In this document: positions 16,319 through 23,054 of the stretch, in pieces | How the letters are laid out: every line of letters starts with the position of its first letter | How positions within the stretch are numbered: the first letter of the stretch is position 1 | From: Luminiphilus sp. | GTDB lineage: Bacteria; Pseudomonadota; Gammaproteobacteria; Pseudomonadales; Halieaceae | Assembly (NCBI GenBank): GCA_029251065.1 | Contig: JAQXEB010000179.1 | Coordinates: forward strand, 1 to 23,054 | Direction of reading: 5' to 3' | Length of the DNA stretch: 23,054 nucleotides | Notes under the pieces: generated by a model | Database searches by the model: none | The model's input: only the letters and a program-made list of their open reading frames with translations | Told to the model about the DNA's origin: nothing | Position numbers and translations under genes: made by a program

Positions 16319-17086
16319 ATGATGAGCACACACGATAAGGTCACAGACGACACCACAGATTTTGGCTTCGAGCGTGTAAAAACGGGCGAGAAAGCGGGTC
16401 GTGTGCGTGAAGTATTTGACTCCGTAGCCGCGCGCTACGACGTCATGAATGACCTCATGTCAGGCGGTATGCACCGACTGTGGAAACGTTTCACCATCGA
16501 GCTAAGCGCGGTTCGACCAGGGCAAACAGTCCTCGACATTGCTGGTGGCACAGGCGACCTCGCAGCAAAATTTTCAAAGCTTGTAGGGGCCGACGGCCAT
16601 GTCGTACTTGCCGATATCAACTCCGCAATGCTTTCTGTGGGCAGAGACCGTCTTATCGATAAAGGCGCGCTTAGTAATATTAGCGTCGTTCAGGCCGATG
16701 CTCAGTACCTGCCCTTCGAGGACAACAGCATAGACTGTATTACCATCGCGTTTGGGCTTAGAAATGTAACTGACAAGAACAAAGCGCTGGCGTCAATGCA
16801 TCGTGTCTTAAAACCGGGTGGTCGCCTCTTAGTGCTGGAGTTTTCAAAACCGGTCTCCCCACTCTTATCCAAAATTTACGACACCTACTCGTTCTCTGCA
16901 CTGCCCGTGATGGGCAAAATTATCACCGACGACTCGGACAGCTACCGCTATCTTGCCGAGTCCATCCGCAAACACCCTGACCAAGACACTCTCCTTAATA
17001 TGGTCGAAGATGCCGGTTTCGTTGATTGTCGCTACCACAATATGACCGGTGGAATCGTGGCAGTTCACCGAGGTATTAAAGGCTAG
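16319..17086 (+). CDS. ubiE: Ubiquinone/menaquinone C-methyltransferase UbiE
   Basis: SAM-dependent C-methylation of the benzoquinol ring in ubiquinone synthesis (and of demethylmenaquinol where present). It has 255 residues (E. coli 251). The start of the family reads FGFERVKTGEKAGRVREVFDSVAARYDVMNDLMSGG; SAM motif I is VLDIAGGTGD at 71-80; NVTDKNKALASMHRVLKPGGRLLVLEFSKP and the terminal MTGGIVAVHRG are diagnostic. AGGGAAG precedes two adjacent ATGs (16319 and 16322); the second has the better spacing, a one-codon difference. The last base of its stop is shared with a possible GTG for ubiJ. Confidence 0.97.
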   Translation: MMSTHDKVTDDTTDFGFERVKTGEKAGRVREVFDSVAARYDVMNDLMSGGMHRLWKRFTIELSAVRPGQTVLDIAGGTGDLAAKFSKLVGADGHVVLADINSAMLSVGRDRLIDKGALSNISVVQADAQYLPFEDNSIDCITIAFGLRNVTDKNKALASMHRVLKPGGRLLVLEFSKPVSPLLSKIYDTYSFSALPVMGKIITDDSDSYRYLAESIRKHPDQDTLLNMVEDAGFVDCRYHNMTGGIVAVHRGIKG

Positions 17087-17091
17087 TGACC

Positions 17092-17739
17092 ATGCAGCAC
17101 GATCCCGCAGTCATCGCCGGCGTTTGCCTGGTAGCAGAAGCTGCGATTGCACGTGCCATTGCGTTGTCGCCGGGCACAGCGCCTCAACTTGCACAACTCC
17201 ATCCCGTTGAACTTGCCATTGCCTGCACAAATCCGACGATCGACGTCTTTCTGGTCATTAACGGCGACGGTGAGATTAACGTATCAAGCTACCGCGAGAC
17301 CGAGCCCACGGTTTGTATATCAGGATCTTCGAGCGCATTCCTTAAAGTTGCCAGCGCATCCGATCCGGCAGCAGCACTGATCAATGGCAATATTAAAATC
17401 ACCGGTGATACCGCTGTACTCATGACGTTACAAAATGTACTGAGTGACCTGAATATCGACTGGGAGGCGCCCATGGTCGATCTTCTCGGTCCGATCGTTG
17501 GACATCAACTTGCGAACCTTATTCGGGGGTTAACCACCGCATCCAAAGTCGCGCATCAAAGTGCCCGTCGGCAGCTGAGTGAATTCATCCTTGAAGAGGG
17601 GCGTCTATCGCCGCCGAGAGCGGAACTGGACGACTTTTTAGGATCCGTTGACGACATGGTACTGCGTGTTGATCGGGCTGAGTCACGGTTAAAGCGCTTG
17701 AAAAACCGCGTCGACCTTTTGAGCGGAGCGAGTGCGTGA
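17092..17739 (+). CDS. ubiJ: Ubiquinone biosynthesis accessory factor UbiJ (SCP2 domain)
   Basis: Lipid-binding accessory protein of the soluble ubiquinone-biosynthesis complex, partner of UbiK. It has 215 residues from the ATG at 17092. A weak but recognisable SCP2-like domain covers about 15-120 with FLKVAS and ALINGNIKITGD, the region aligning with the GELEVQGD-type stretch of known UbiJ. The C-terminal part is helical and charged (QSARRQLSEFILEE and a final coiled coil rich in Arg and Leu). A GTG at 17086 overlapping the ubiE stop is an alternative, but AAAGG is better spaced to the ATG. The stop overlaps ubiB by four bases. Identity rests strongly on position between ubiE and ubiB. Confidence 0.9.
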   Translation: MQHDPAVIAGVCLVAEAAIARAIALSPGTAPQLAQLHPVELAIACTNPTIDVFLVINGDGEINVSSYRETEPTVCISGSSSAFLKVASASDPAAALINGNIKITGDTAVLMTLQNVLSDLNIDWEAPMVDLLGPIVGHQLANLIRGLTTASKVAHQSARRQLSEFILEEGRLSPPRAELDDFLGSVDDMVLRVDRAESRLKRLKNRVDLLSGASA

Positions 17740-19301
17740 AACGTGCCATTGCATTTCTGACCACCGCCCGTAGGCATCGATTAGGTGTGTTTTTGCCGCA
17801 AGGTTCAAGCAAAGTGCTTCGCTGGCTGCTGTCGAGCAAAGAAACCGCGGACTCAGCACCCCGCGGTGAGCGCTTGAGATCGGCACTGGAGTCCTTAGGG
17901 CCCGTACCTATTAAGTTTGGCCAGCTGTTGTCCACCCGCCGCGATCTCTTGCCCGATGAAATTGCAGACGAACTGGCGTTGCTGCAAGACAATGTTGCTC
18001 CGTTTTCATCCGAGGCGGCCATCACTATTATCGAGGCGCAACTCAAACAACCGATTGCCACAGCCTTTCGTGATTTTGACTCAACACCACTCGCCGCTGC
18101 ATCGGTGGCCCAGATTCACGGCGTCACGCTTAACGATGGCGAAGCCGCAGTCATCAAAGTCCTGCGACCCGGAATAGAAAAGCAAATTGCGGCGGATATT
18201 CGGCTTTTTAAGCGCCTTGCTTGGCTGGTAGATCGGGTTTCTGAGGATCTTCGACGACTTCGATTGCCAGAAATCGTCAAAGACTATGAGGTCACCATTT
18301 TGGCCGAACTGGACTTACGACGCGAAGCGGCAAATGCGTCGTTGCTGAAGAAGAATACGGCGCAACGAAAGCTGGTATTCGTACCCACCACTTTTTGGGA
18401 CTACAGCACCCCCAAGCTCATGGTCTCGGAACGAATCAGCGGCATCCCTGTAGGTGACATCGATGCGCTGCATGATGCCGGGGTCAATATGAAGGTCCTT
18501 GCTGAACGCGGCGTGGAAATATTCTTTTCTCAGGTGTTTGATGACTGCTTCTTTCACGCTGACATGCACCCCGGCAACATTTTTGTTGATGCGACAAATC
18601 CGGATTTGCCAACCTACATCGCGATCGACTGCGCCATTGTCGGACAACTGTCTCGGGACGATCAGTATTACGTGGCCCGCAATCTACTTGCAATTTTACA
18701 GCGCAATTACAGGCTCGTGGCAGAACTGCACATTGAGAGTGGTTGGGTTCCACCGTCGACGCGTGTTCAAGACTTTGAGTCCACTATCCGCATGCTGTGT
18801 GAACCTATTTTCGATCGCCCGCTACACCAAATTTCGCTCGGGCACATGTTGGTCAATCTGTTCAAGGCCGCGTCAAGTTTTGACATGAAAGTTCAGCCTC
18901 AACTTGTGCTCCTTCAAAAGACACTCCTCAATATTGAGGGGCTGGGTCGGCAACTTTACCCTGAGCTCAACCTGTGGGAGACGGCAAAACCATTCTTAGA
19001 AGACTGGTTAAAGCGGCAATACAGCCCGGTGAACATAGCGAAACAACTTCAGCGTGATGCACCCGCCTTTATTCATCACGCCTCTCAGTTGCCAGAGGTC
19101 ATTCCGCAATTTTTGGCCCTACAGCGACAAGCCCTGAGCGACACGCCCAGTCAGCGCTCTTCAAAAGTGGGTGCCGACTTATTCATCGGCTCTGGTCTCA
19201 CGATCCTGATCATGTCCCTAGCGCTCGATCTTCAGTCCGGAGGGTATGCGGGACTGGGCATACTGCTTCTGGTGGCAGGACTCCTCACTCGCGGCAAGTG
19301 A
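17736..19301 (+). CDS. ubiB: Ubiquinone biosynthesis regulatory kinase-like protein UbiB
   Basis: Atypical kinase-like ATPase (ABC1/ADCK family) needed for ubiquinone synthesis, held to the inner membrane by C-terminal helices. It has 521 residues, a little short of the 546 of E. coli. Seen: K60-FGQ63 with LSTRRDLLP, the Ala-rich loop AAAS near 120-123 with VAQIHG, Lys141 (AVIKVLRP), Glu191 (ILAELDLRREAAN), and FFHADMHPGNIF (about 272-283). The metal-binding DFG-like motif reads D298-C-A300, where the family has Gly. VQPQLVLLQKTLLNIEGLGRQL and two membrane helices near 475-518 close the protein. The ATG overlaps the ubiJ stop by four bases. Confidence 0.96.
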   Translation: MKRAIAFLTTARRHRLGVFLPQGSSKVLRWLLSSKETADSAPRGERLRSALESLGPVPIKFGQLLSTRRDLLPDEIADELALLQDNVAPFSSEAAITIIEAQLKQPIATAFRDFDSTPLAAASVAQIHGVTLNDGEAAVIKVLRPGIEKQIAADIRLFKRLAWLVDRVSEDLRRLRLPEIVKDYEVTILAELDLRREAANASLLKKNTAQRKLVFVPTTFWDYSTPKLMVSERISGIPVGDIDALHDAGVNMKVLAERGVEIFFSQVFDDCFFHADMHPGNIFVDATNPDLPTYIAIDCAIVGQLSRDDQYYVARNLLAILQRNYRLVAELHIESGWVPPSTRVQDFESTIRMLCEPIFDRPLHQISLGHMLVNLFKAASSFDMKVQPQLVLLQKTLLNIEGLGRQLYPELNLWETAKPFLEDWLKRQYSPVNIAKQLQRDAPAFIHHASQLPEVIPQFLALQRQALSDTPSQRSSKVGADLFIGSGLTILIMSLALDLQSGGYAGLGILLLVAGLLTRGK

Positions 19302-19332
19302 TCGCAGGGCCGTGGCGTGGCATACTGTAGCC

Positions 19333-19716
19333 ATGACAAGCAATGACCAGACCTTGATACCTCAGACGATGCAGCCCAAGTGGAATGCAGACGGACTGTT
19401 GCCCGCTATTGCGCAGGATGCCCGCACGGGCGAAGTGCTGATGATGGCGTGGATGAACGAGGAAGCACTCCGGCTGACTTTAAGCGAGAACCGAACCGTC
19501 TACTGGTCACGGTCGCGTAAGTCTCTGTGGCGAAAAGGCGAAACGTCGGGCAATGTTCAAGAACTGGTTGACGTCCGGCTGGACTGTGATGGCGATACAC
19601 TGTTGCTTAAGGTCCATCAGGTGGGCGAAGGTGCGTGCCATACAGGCCGTCGACATTGTTTTTTTTACGAGCCCAAAGACAAGCAGTGGGTCTTCGGAGC
19701 AAGCGCCTGTGACTGA
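19333..19716 (+). CDS. hisI: Phosphoribosyl-AMP cyclohydrolase
   Basis: Third step of histidine synthesis: opens the adenine ring of phosphoribosyl-AMP. It has 127 residues, near the family's usual 130. Motifs are AIAQDARTGEVLMMAWMNEEAL, TVYWSRSRKSLWRKGETSGN, RLDCDGDTLLLKV and GEGACHTGRRHCFF; the cysteines of DCDGD and of GACHTGRRHC match the metal-binding set. The frame is open from 19246 inside ubiB, but homology and the normal length support the ATG at 19333. Its end overlaps the hisE start by eight bases. Standalone HisI, rather than the fused HisIE of enterics, is normal beside tat genes in pseudomonads. Confidence 0.96.
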   Translation: MTSNDQTLIPQTMQPKWNADGLLPAIAQDARTGEVLMMAWMNEEALRLTLSENRTVYWSRSRKSLWRKGETSGNVQELVDVRLDCDGDTLLLKVHQVGEGACHTGRRHCFFYEPKDKQWVFGASACD

Positions 19717-20077
19717 TCTGTTGAACGCAATCGCGGCGGTTATTGAGGAGCGGCGAACAGCGGAGCCTGATACCTCCTATGTTGCAAGCCTCAACCAAAA
19801 AGGCCTCGATAAGATCTTGGAAAAGGTCGGAGAGGAGGCCATTGAAGTCATTTTAGCCGCCAAAACGCTTGATTCGTCAGGCGGCAGCAATCAAGCAGTG
19901 ATCAGCGAAGTCGCGGACCTCGTATTTCACTCGATGGTGATGCTAGACAGGCTGGGTATCAGTCATAATGAAGTGTTAGACGCTCTGGCGTTACGCCAAG
20001 GTGTGTCGGGTCTTGAAGAGAAGGCGTCACGCAACCACCCGTCGGGCAAAAACGCCCACAACGACTACATACGGTGA
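19709..20077 (+). CDS. hisE: Phosphoribosyl-ATP pyrophosphatase
   Basis: Second step of histidine synthesis: removes pyrophosphate from phosphoribosyl-ATP; MazG-like all-helical fold. It has 122 residues from a GTG at 19709. Core motifs are SYVASLNQKGLDKILEKVGEEAIEVILAAK and EVADLVFHSMVML, with the paired EE and ExxD metal-binding acids intact. The frame is open upstream to 19553 inside hisI, but nothing upstream is HisE-like; GTG has GGAG nine bases before it and gives the normal length. It overlaps the hisI end by eight bases, so coupling is likely. tatA follows after six bases. Confidence 0.95.
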   Translation: MTDLLNAIAAVIEERRTAEPDTSYVASLNQKGLDKILEKVGEEAIEVILAAKTLDSSGGSNQAVISEVADLVFHSMVMLDRLGISHNEVLDALALRQGVSGLEEKASRNHPSGKNAHNDYIR

Positions 20078-20083
20078 ACTACT

Positions 20084-20278
20084 ATGGGATTTAGCGGCAT
20101 TGGAATCTGGCAACTACTGATCGTTCTCGCCATCGTCGTCTTGATTTTTGGCACAAAACGCCTCCCCGGCGCCGCCCGAGACCTTGGCAGTGCGATCACT
20201 CACTTTCGCGAGGGCATTAAACGCAACGACGGCGACGCGCCAAAAATCGACGACTCAAAGGAAGAAAGCGACAAATAA
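20084..20278 (+). CDS. tatA: Sec-independent protein translocase subunit TatA
   Basis: Pore-forming or membrane-weakening subunit of the twin-arginine system, which exports folded proteins across the inner membrane. It has 64 residues. A short N-terminus (MGFSGIGIWQ) leads into a membrane helix (about 9-22), a hinge FGTKRLPG and an amphipathic helix (AARDLGSAITHFREGIK), then an acidic, charged tail. The FGTKRLP hinge and the DLGSAI helix are typical of TatA. GGTGA lies six bases before the ATG. It is the first of tatA-tatB-tatC, directly behind hisE. Confidence 0.95.
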   Translation: MGFSGIGIWQLLIVLAIVVLIFGTKRLPGAARDLGSAITHFREGIKRNDGDAPKIDDSKEESDK

Positions 20279-20291
20279 CGTCGCGCTATAA

Positions 20292-20636
20292 ATGTTAGAT
20301 ATCGGTTTCGCTGAACTTTTAGTTGTCAGTGCCATCGCACTGTTCGTGGTTGGCCCTGAGCGACTCCCCAGTGCTCTAAGGTCCCTGTCTCTGTGGGTGG
20401 GTCGTGTGCGTCGAGGATTTGAAGAAATTAAAGCCGATGTCAGTCGAGAAATGCACAACGAAGAGGTCATGCGTGCACTCAAAGAGAGTCGAGATGAAGT
20501 TCAGGACATCGCAGACGTCAGTAGCGCCTTGTCGATAGAGCCGCCCACGGCTACCGATACAGCTACCGATACGGCTACCGATACGGCTACCGATACGGCT
20601 ACCGATAGTGAGACTTTATCGGACAAGGGAGCCTAG
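20292..20636 (+). CDS. tatB: Sec-independent protein translocase subunit TatB
   Basis: Forms the substrate-receptor complex with TatC. It has 114 residues, shorter than the 171 of E. coli. Glu8 in the membrane helix (MLDIGFAELLVV) and the VGPERLP hinge mark it as TatB rather than TatA. An amphipathic helix and a charged coiled region follow to about residue 83. The C-terminal tail holds five Ala-Thr-Asp-Thr-like repeats coded by a 12-base tandem repeat (20549-20608). The tail is not needed for the core function in known TatB proteins, so length variation here is probably tolerated. No clear Shine-Dalgarno before the ATG, 13 bases after tatA. Confidence 0.94.
   Translation: MLDIGFAELLVVSAIALFVVGPERLPSALRSLSLWVGRVRRGFEEIKADVSREMHNEEVMRALKESRDEVQDIADVSSALSIEPPTATDTATDTATDTATDTATDSETLSDKGA
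20549..20608 (+). repeat. Tandem repeat, 5 x 12 bases, within tatB
   Basis: Five head-to-tail copies of ggctaccgatac fill 60 bases; copy 2 starts with a instead of g and copy 5 ends with g instead of c. The period is a multiple of three, so gain or loss of a unit would add or remove four residues (Ala-Thr-Asp-Thr) without breaking the frame. Near-identity of the copies points to recent expansion by slippage. Confidence 0.95.
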
Positions 20637-20641
20637 CCCCT

Positions 20642-21376
20642 GTGAGTGCTGACGACCCAATGCCACTCGTCGCACATCTGCGCGAGCTCAGAGACCGGTT
20701 CCGTAACGCAATTATCGCTGTCTTTGTCGCTTTTTTAGGTCTTTTCCCATTTGCAAACCAGTTGTACACCTACGTGTCGGAGCCCTTAAGAACACTGCTC
20801 CCTGAAGGCTCTTCAATGATCGCGACCGAGGTCACGTCACCCTTCCTAACCCCGTTCAAACTGTCTTTGGTGCTCGCAGTTTTTGTCGCCATGCCCGTCA
20901 TCCTGAGTCAGATTTGGGGCTTTATCGCACCCGGCCTTTACAAGGCGGAGAAGCGAATTGCCGTACCTTTACTCGCCTCAAGTGTGGTGTTGTTTTATGC
21001 GGGCGTGGCGTTTGCCTACTACGTGGTTTTCCCTTTGTTGTTTGGGTTTTTTACAACGGTGGGGCCGGGCGATATTTCGGTAATGACGGACATTAATCGT
21101 TACCTAGACTTTGTGCTTAAATTATTTTTTGCATTTGGCTTGGCGTTTGAGGTCCCGGTAGCCGCCGTCATTCTTATCTTGACGGGTGTAGTGACTGCCG
21201 ATCAGCTCGCCAATAACCGCGCCTATGTCATTGTCGCCTGTTTTGTCATGGGCATGTTGCTCACACCACCCGACGTGATTTCACAGACACTGCTCGCACT
21301 GCCTATGTGGCTGCTGTTTGAAGTTGGATTAATCATGGGTCGTTTTTTGTCAAAAGGTGGACCAACTGATGAGTGA
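20642..21376 (+). CDS. tatC: Sec-independent protein translocase subunit TatC
   Basis: Polytopic inner-membrane receptor that reads the twin-arginine signal. It has 244 residues (E. coli 258) and six predicted membrane helices. Signature segments are PLVAHLRELRDR near the N-terminus, IATEVTSPFLTPFKL, IWGFIAPGLYKAEKR (with the conserved Phe and Glu of the first cytoplasmic loop), FAYYVVFPLLFGFF, FAFGLAFEVPVA and MLLTPPDVISQTLLALPMWLLFE. The start is GTG with GGAG about ten bases upstream. The stop overlaps the ABC exporter start by eight bases (ATGAGTGA). Confidence 0.97.
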   Translation: MSADDPMPLVAHLRELRDRFRNAIIAVFVAFLGLFPFANQLYTYVSEPLRTLLPEGSSMIATEVTSPFLTPFKLSLVLAVFVAMPVILSQIWGFIAPGLYKAEKRIAVPLLASSVVLFYAGVAFAYYVVFPLLFGFFTTVGPGDISVMTDINRYLDFVLKLFFAFGLAFEVPVAAVILILTGVVTADQLANNRAYVIVACFVMGMLLTPPDVISQTLLALPMWLLFEVGLIMGRFLSKGGPTDE

Positions 21377-23054
21377 GCACGAGAAAAGCGCGACCGATTC
21401 GAAGGACGCCCGGAAGACGAAATCACTGAAGCCACTGCGGGAGCTTCTGGGCTTTCTATGGCCTCACAAGATGCGGCTCATTTACGCGAGTGCAGCGCTG
21501 ATCTTCACCGCGATGACGCAGCTTTCGCTGGGCTATGGTATTCAAATACTGATTGACCAAGGCTTTTCCAATCAGAGTCAAGAAGGCCTCAGGCGTGCGG
21601 TGCTGTTTATGGTCGTCGTTGGCTTTGCCATGGCGTGCGGGTCATTCATTCGTTTCTATTTGGTGTCCTGGCTTGGTGAGCGAGTGAGTGCAGACCTGCG
21701 TCGCGATGTGTTCAATAACCTCATTACCGTTCACCCCGGTTTTTATGAAAAAAATCACGCGGGCGAAATTATGTCTCGCATCACTACCGACACGACGTTA
21801 TTACAAACCCTCATTGGGTCGTCGGTTAGTCTGGCCGCAAGAAACGCCCTCACGCTTGTGGGTGCACTGATCTTAATGTCGCTGACCAACATTAAATTGA
21901 CCTTAATTATGCTCATTGGCGTGCCGCTCGCACTGCTACCGGTGCTCTACTTGGGGCGACGAGTACGCAACTTGTCGAACAAAAGCCAGGCCAGTATCGC
22001 AAGCGTTGGCAGTCGAGCCGGCGAGGTACTCCAGTCGATCAAGATCGTCCAAAGCTTCCAACGAGAGGCCATGGAACGATCCGTTTTTGAAAACGAAGTC
22101 GCCCGAGCCTTCGACATCGCTAAACAGCGAATTCAGCAGCGCGCATGGCTGATGGCCTGCGCGATCTTTTTATTCCTTGGCGGCATGGTCGGAATGATGT
22201 GGAGCGGCGGACAGGACGTCATAGCGGGCCGCATGAGTGGGGGTGACCTCGGCGCCTTCGTATTTTACGCGGTGATGCTTGGAACCGCCTTCGCCACGCT
22301 GTCAGAGGTGTGGGGCGATTTACAGCGCGCCGCGGGCGCGGCAGAACGGTTAGTTGAGCTTCTGCACCAAGAGAGCGATATTACCGACAACGGCTCAGCG
22401 ATGATCTCTCAAGGTCAGGCTCTCGTGGCCCAAGACATGCGGTTTACCTACCCCTCAAGACCCAAAAATCCAGCACTGACTGACTTTAATCTCACGATTT
22501 CCCCTGGAAAAACTCTGGCATTAGTCGGCCCCTCAGGTGCGGGTAAGTCGACTTTGTTTGAGTTGTTGCAGCGTTTTCATGACCCTAGTGGCGGGTTACT
22601 CACCTACGGTGGAACACGGCTAGCCGACTTCCCCTTACGGGACTGGCGAAATAAGACAGCGCTGGTTCCTCAAGCGCCCATCTTATTCTCAGGAGACATT
22701 GCTTATAACATTGGCTACGGTAATCCGCATGCGAGCCAAGAAGACATCGAGACGGCCGCGCAAGCCGCGTATGCGCAAGAGTTTATCGCGCGGCTGCCCA
22801 ATGGCTACCAAAGCGAAATTGGTGCTCAAGGCGTACAACTCTCAGGTGGTCAGCGGCAACGTATCGCACTGGCACGCGCTATTTTGAAAAACCCTGAGAT
22901 CCTTTTGCTCGATGAGGCTACCAGTGCGCTCGATACCGAAAGTGAGCACTACGTCCAGCTGGCTCTGGCAAAGTTAACGCGCGGACGCACGACCATCATT
23001 ATCGCGCACCGACTGTCGACCATCGTCAACGCAGATGCAATCGCGGTCATTGAC
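21369..23054 (+). CDS. ABC exporter, fused permease-ATPase (MsbA-like), cut by window edge
   Basis: Half-size ABC exporter with one membrane domain and one ATPase domain, expected to act as a homodimer in the inner membrane. 562 codons are visible and the 3' end is missing. After a charged 20-residue tail, six membrane helices span about 35-310. The ATPase has Walker A GPSGAGKST (387-395), Q-loop LVPQAP, signature LSGGQ (491-495), Walker B ILLLDEAT with D515-E516, D-loop SALD and H547 of the H-loop AHRLST; all key residues are present. Substrate is unknown: lipid A, lipids, peptides and drugs are all carried by relatives. The ATG overlaps the tatC stop by eight bases, so translation is probably coupled to the tat genes. 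Confidence 0.93.
   Translation, partial: MSEHEKSATDSKDARKTKSLKPLRELLGFLWPHKMRLIYASAALIFTAMTQLSLGYGIQILIDQGFSNQSQEGLRRAVLFMVVVGFAMACGSFIRFYLVSWLGERVSADLRRDVFNNLITVHPGFYEKNHAGEIMSRITTDTTLLQTLIGSSVSLAARNALTLVGALILMSLTNIKLTLIMLIGVPLALLPVLYLGRRVRNLSNKSQASIASVGSRAGEVLQSIKIVQSFQREAMERSVFENEVARAFDIAKQRIQQRAWLMACAIFLFLGGMVGMMWSGGQDVIAGRMSGGDLGAFVFYAVMLGTAFATLSEVWGDLQRAAGAAERLVELLHQESDITDNGSAMISQGQALVAQDMRFTYPSRPKNPALTDFNLTISPGKTLALVGPSGAGKSTLFELLQRFHDPSGGLLTYGGTRLADFPLRDWRNKTALVPQAPILFSGDIAYNIGYGNPHASQEDIETAAQAAYAQEFIARLPNGYQSEIGAQGVQLSGGQRQRIALARAILKNPEILLLDEATSALDTESEHYVQLALAKLTRGRTTIIIAHRLSTIVNADAIAVID

Noticed and set aside
17585..18061. 158-residue minus-strand frame across the ubiJ-ubiB junction
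   Set aside because: Composition is Ser/Arg-rich shadow sequence, and both genes underneath are well supported.
20549..20608. Tandem repeat as a possible CRISPR or iteron array
   Set aside because: There are no spacers, the unit is 12 bases, and it lies in frame inside tatB.
1..23054. A mobile element, defence island, phage remnant or biosynthetic cluster
   Set aside because: Every gene is a core housekeeping or type IV pilus gene in a widely known order; no integrase, transposase, terminal repeats, tRNA or compositional break was seen by eye.

Overview
The window reads as an ordinary, densely coded stretch of a gammaproteobacterial chromosome. Protein sequences and gene order recall Pseudomonas and its marine relatives; a marine group such as Halieaceae (OM60/NOR5) is a guess from general feel, not shown by the sequence. 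From memory, the order follows the Pseudomonas aeruginosa segment that runs from gltB to tatC, but in compacted form. I see no phage, transposon, CRISPR, tRNA or rRNA, and no convincing undescribed system.

Left part, minus strand (1-8441): reading in the direction of transcription, the type IV pilus alignment-complex operon pilM-pilN-pilO-pilP-pilQ, then the shikimate genes aroK-aroB, then the 5' two-fifths or so of gltB (glutamate synthase large subunit), which runs off the left edge. The pil genes overlap or nearly touch, as do aroK and aroB. PilM, N, O and P form the inner-membrane platform and periplasmic bridge to the PilQ outer-membrane secretin.

Middle (8442-11364): a 174-base divergent region separates pilM from mrcA (penicillin-binding protein 1A, plus strand). 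mrcA converges on rpmE (ribosomal protein L31, minus strand), with a clear hairpin terminator between them. rpmE and priA are divergent with only 45 bases between them.

Right part, plus strand (11365-23054): priA (replication restart helicase), argS, a short membrane-anchored SPOR-domain protein, a DUF971 protein, the ubiquinone genes ubiE-ubiJ-ubiB, the histidine genes hisI-hisE, tatA-tatB-tatC (twin-arginine protein export), and an MsbA-like ABC exporter that overlaps the tatC stop and runs off the right edge. Spacing is tight throughout, so several transcriptional units could be polycistronic.

Points worth a second look: hslVU and damX are absent from their usual places; TatB has an in-frame 5 x 12-base tandem repeat in its tail; UbiB has Ala in place of Gly in its DFG-like motif; mrcA seems to start at TTG beside a four-codon mini-ORF; and the ABC exporter is translationally linked to tatC. 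Start sites differ from the longest open frames for pilM, pilP, pilQ, rpmE, the DUF971 gene, hisI and hisE, for the reasons given in each entry.
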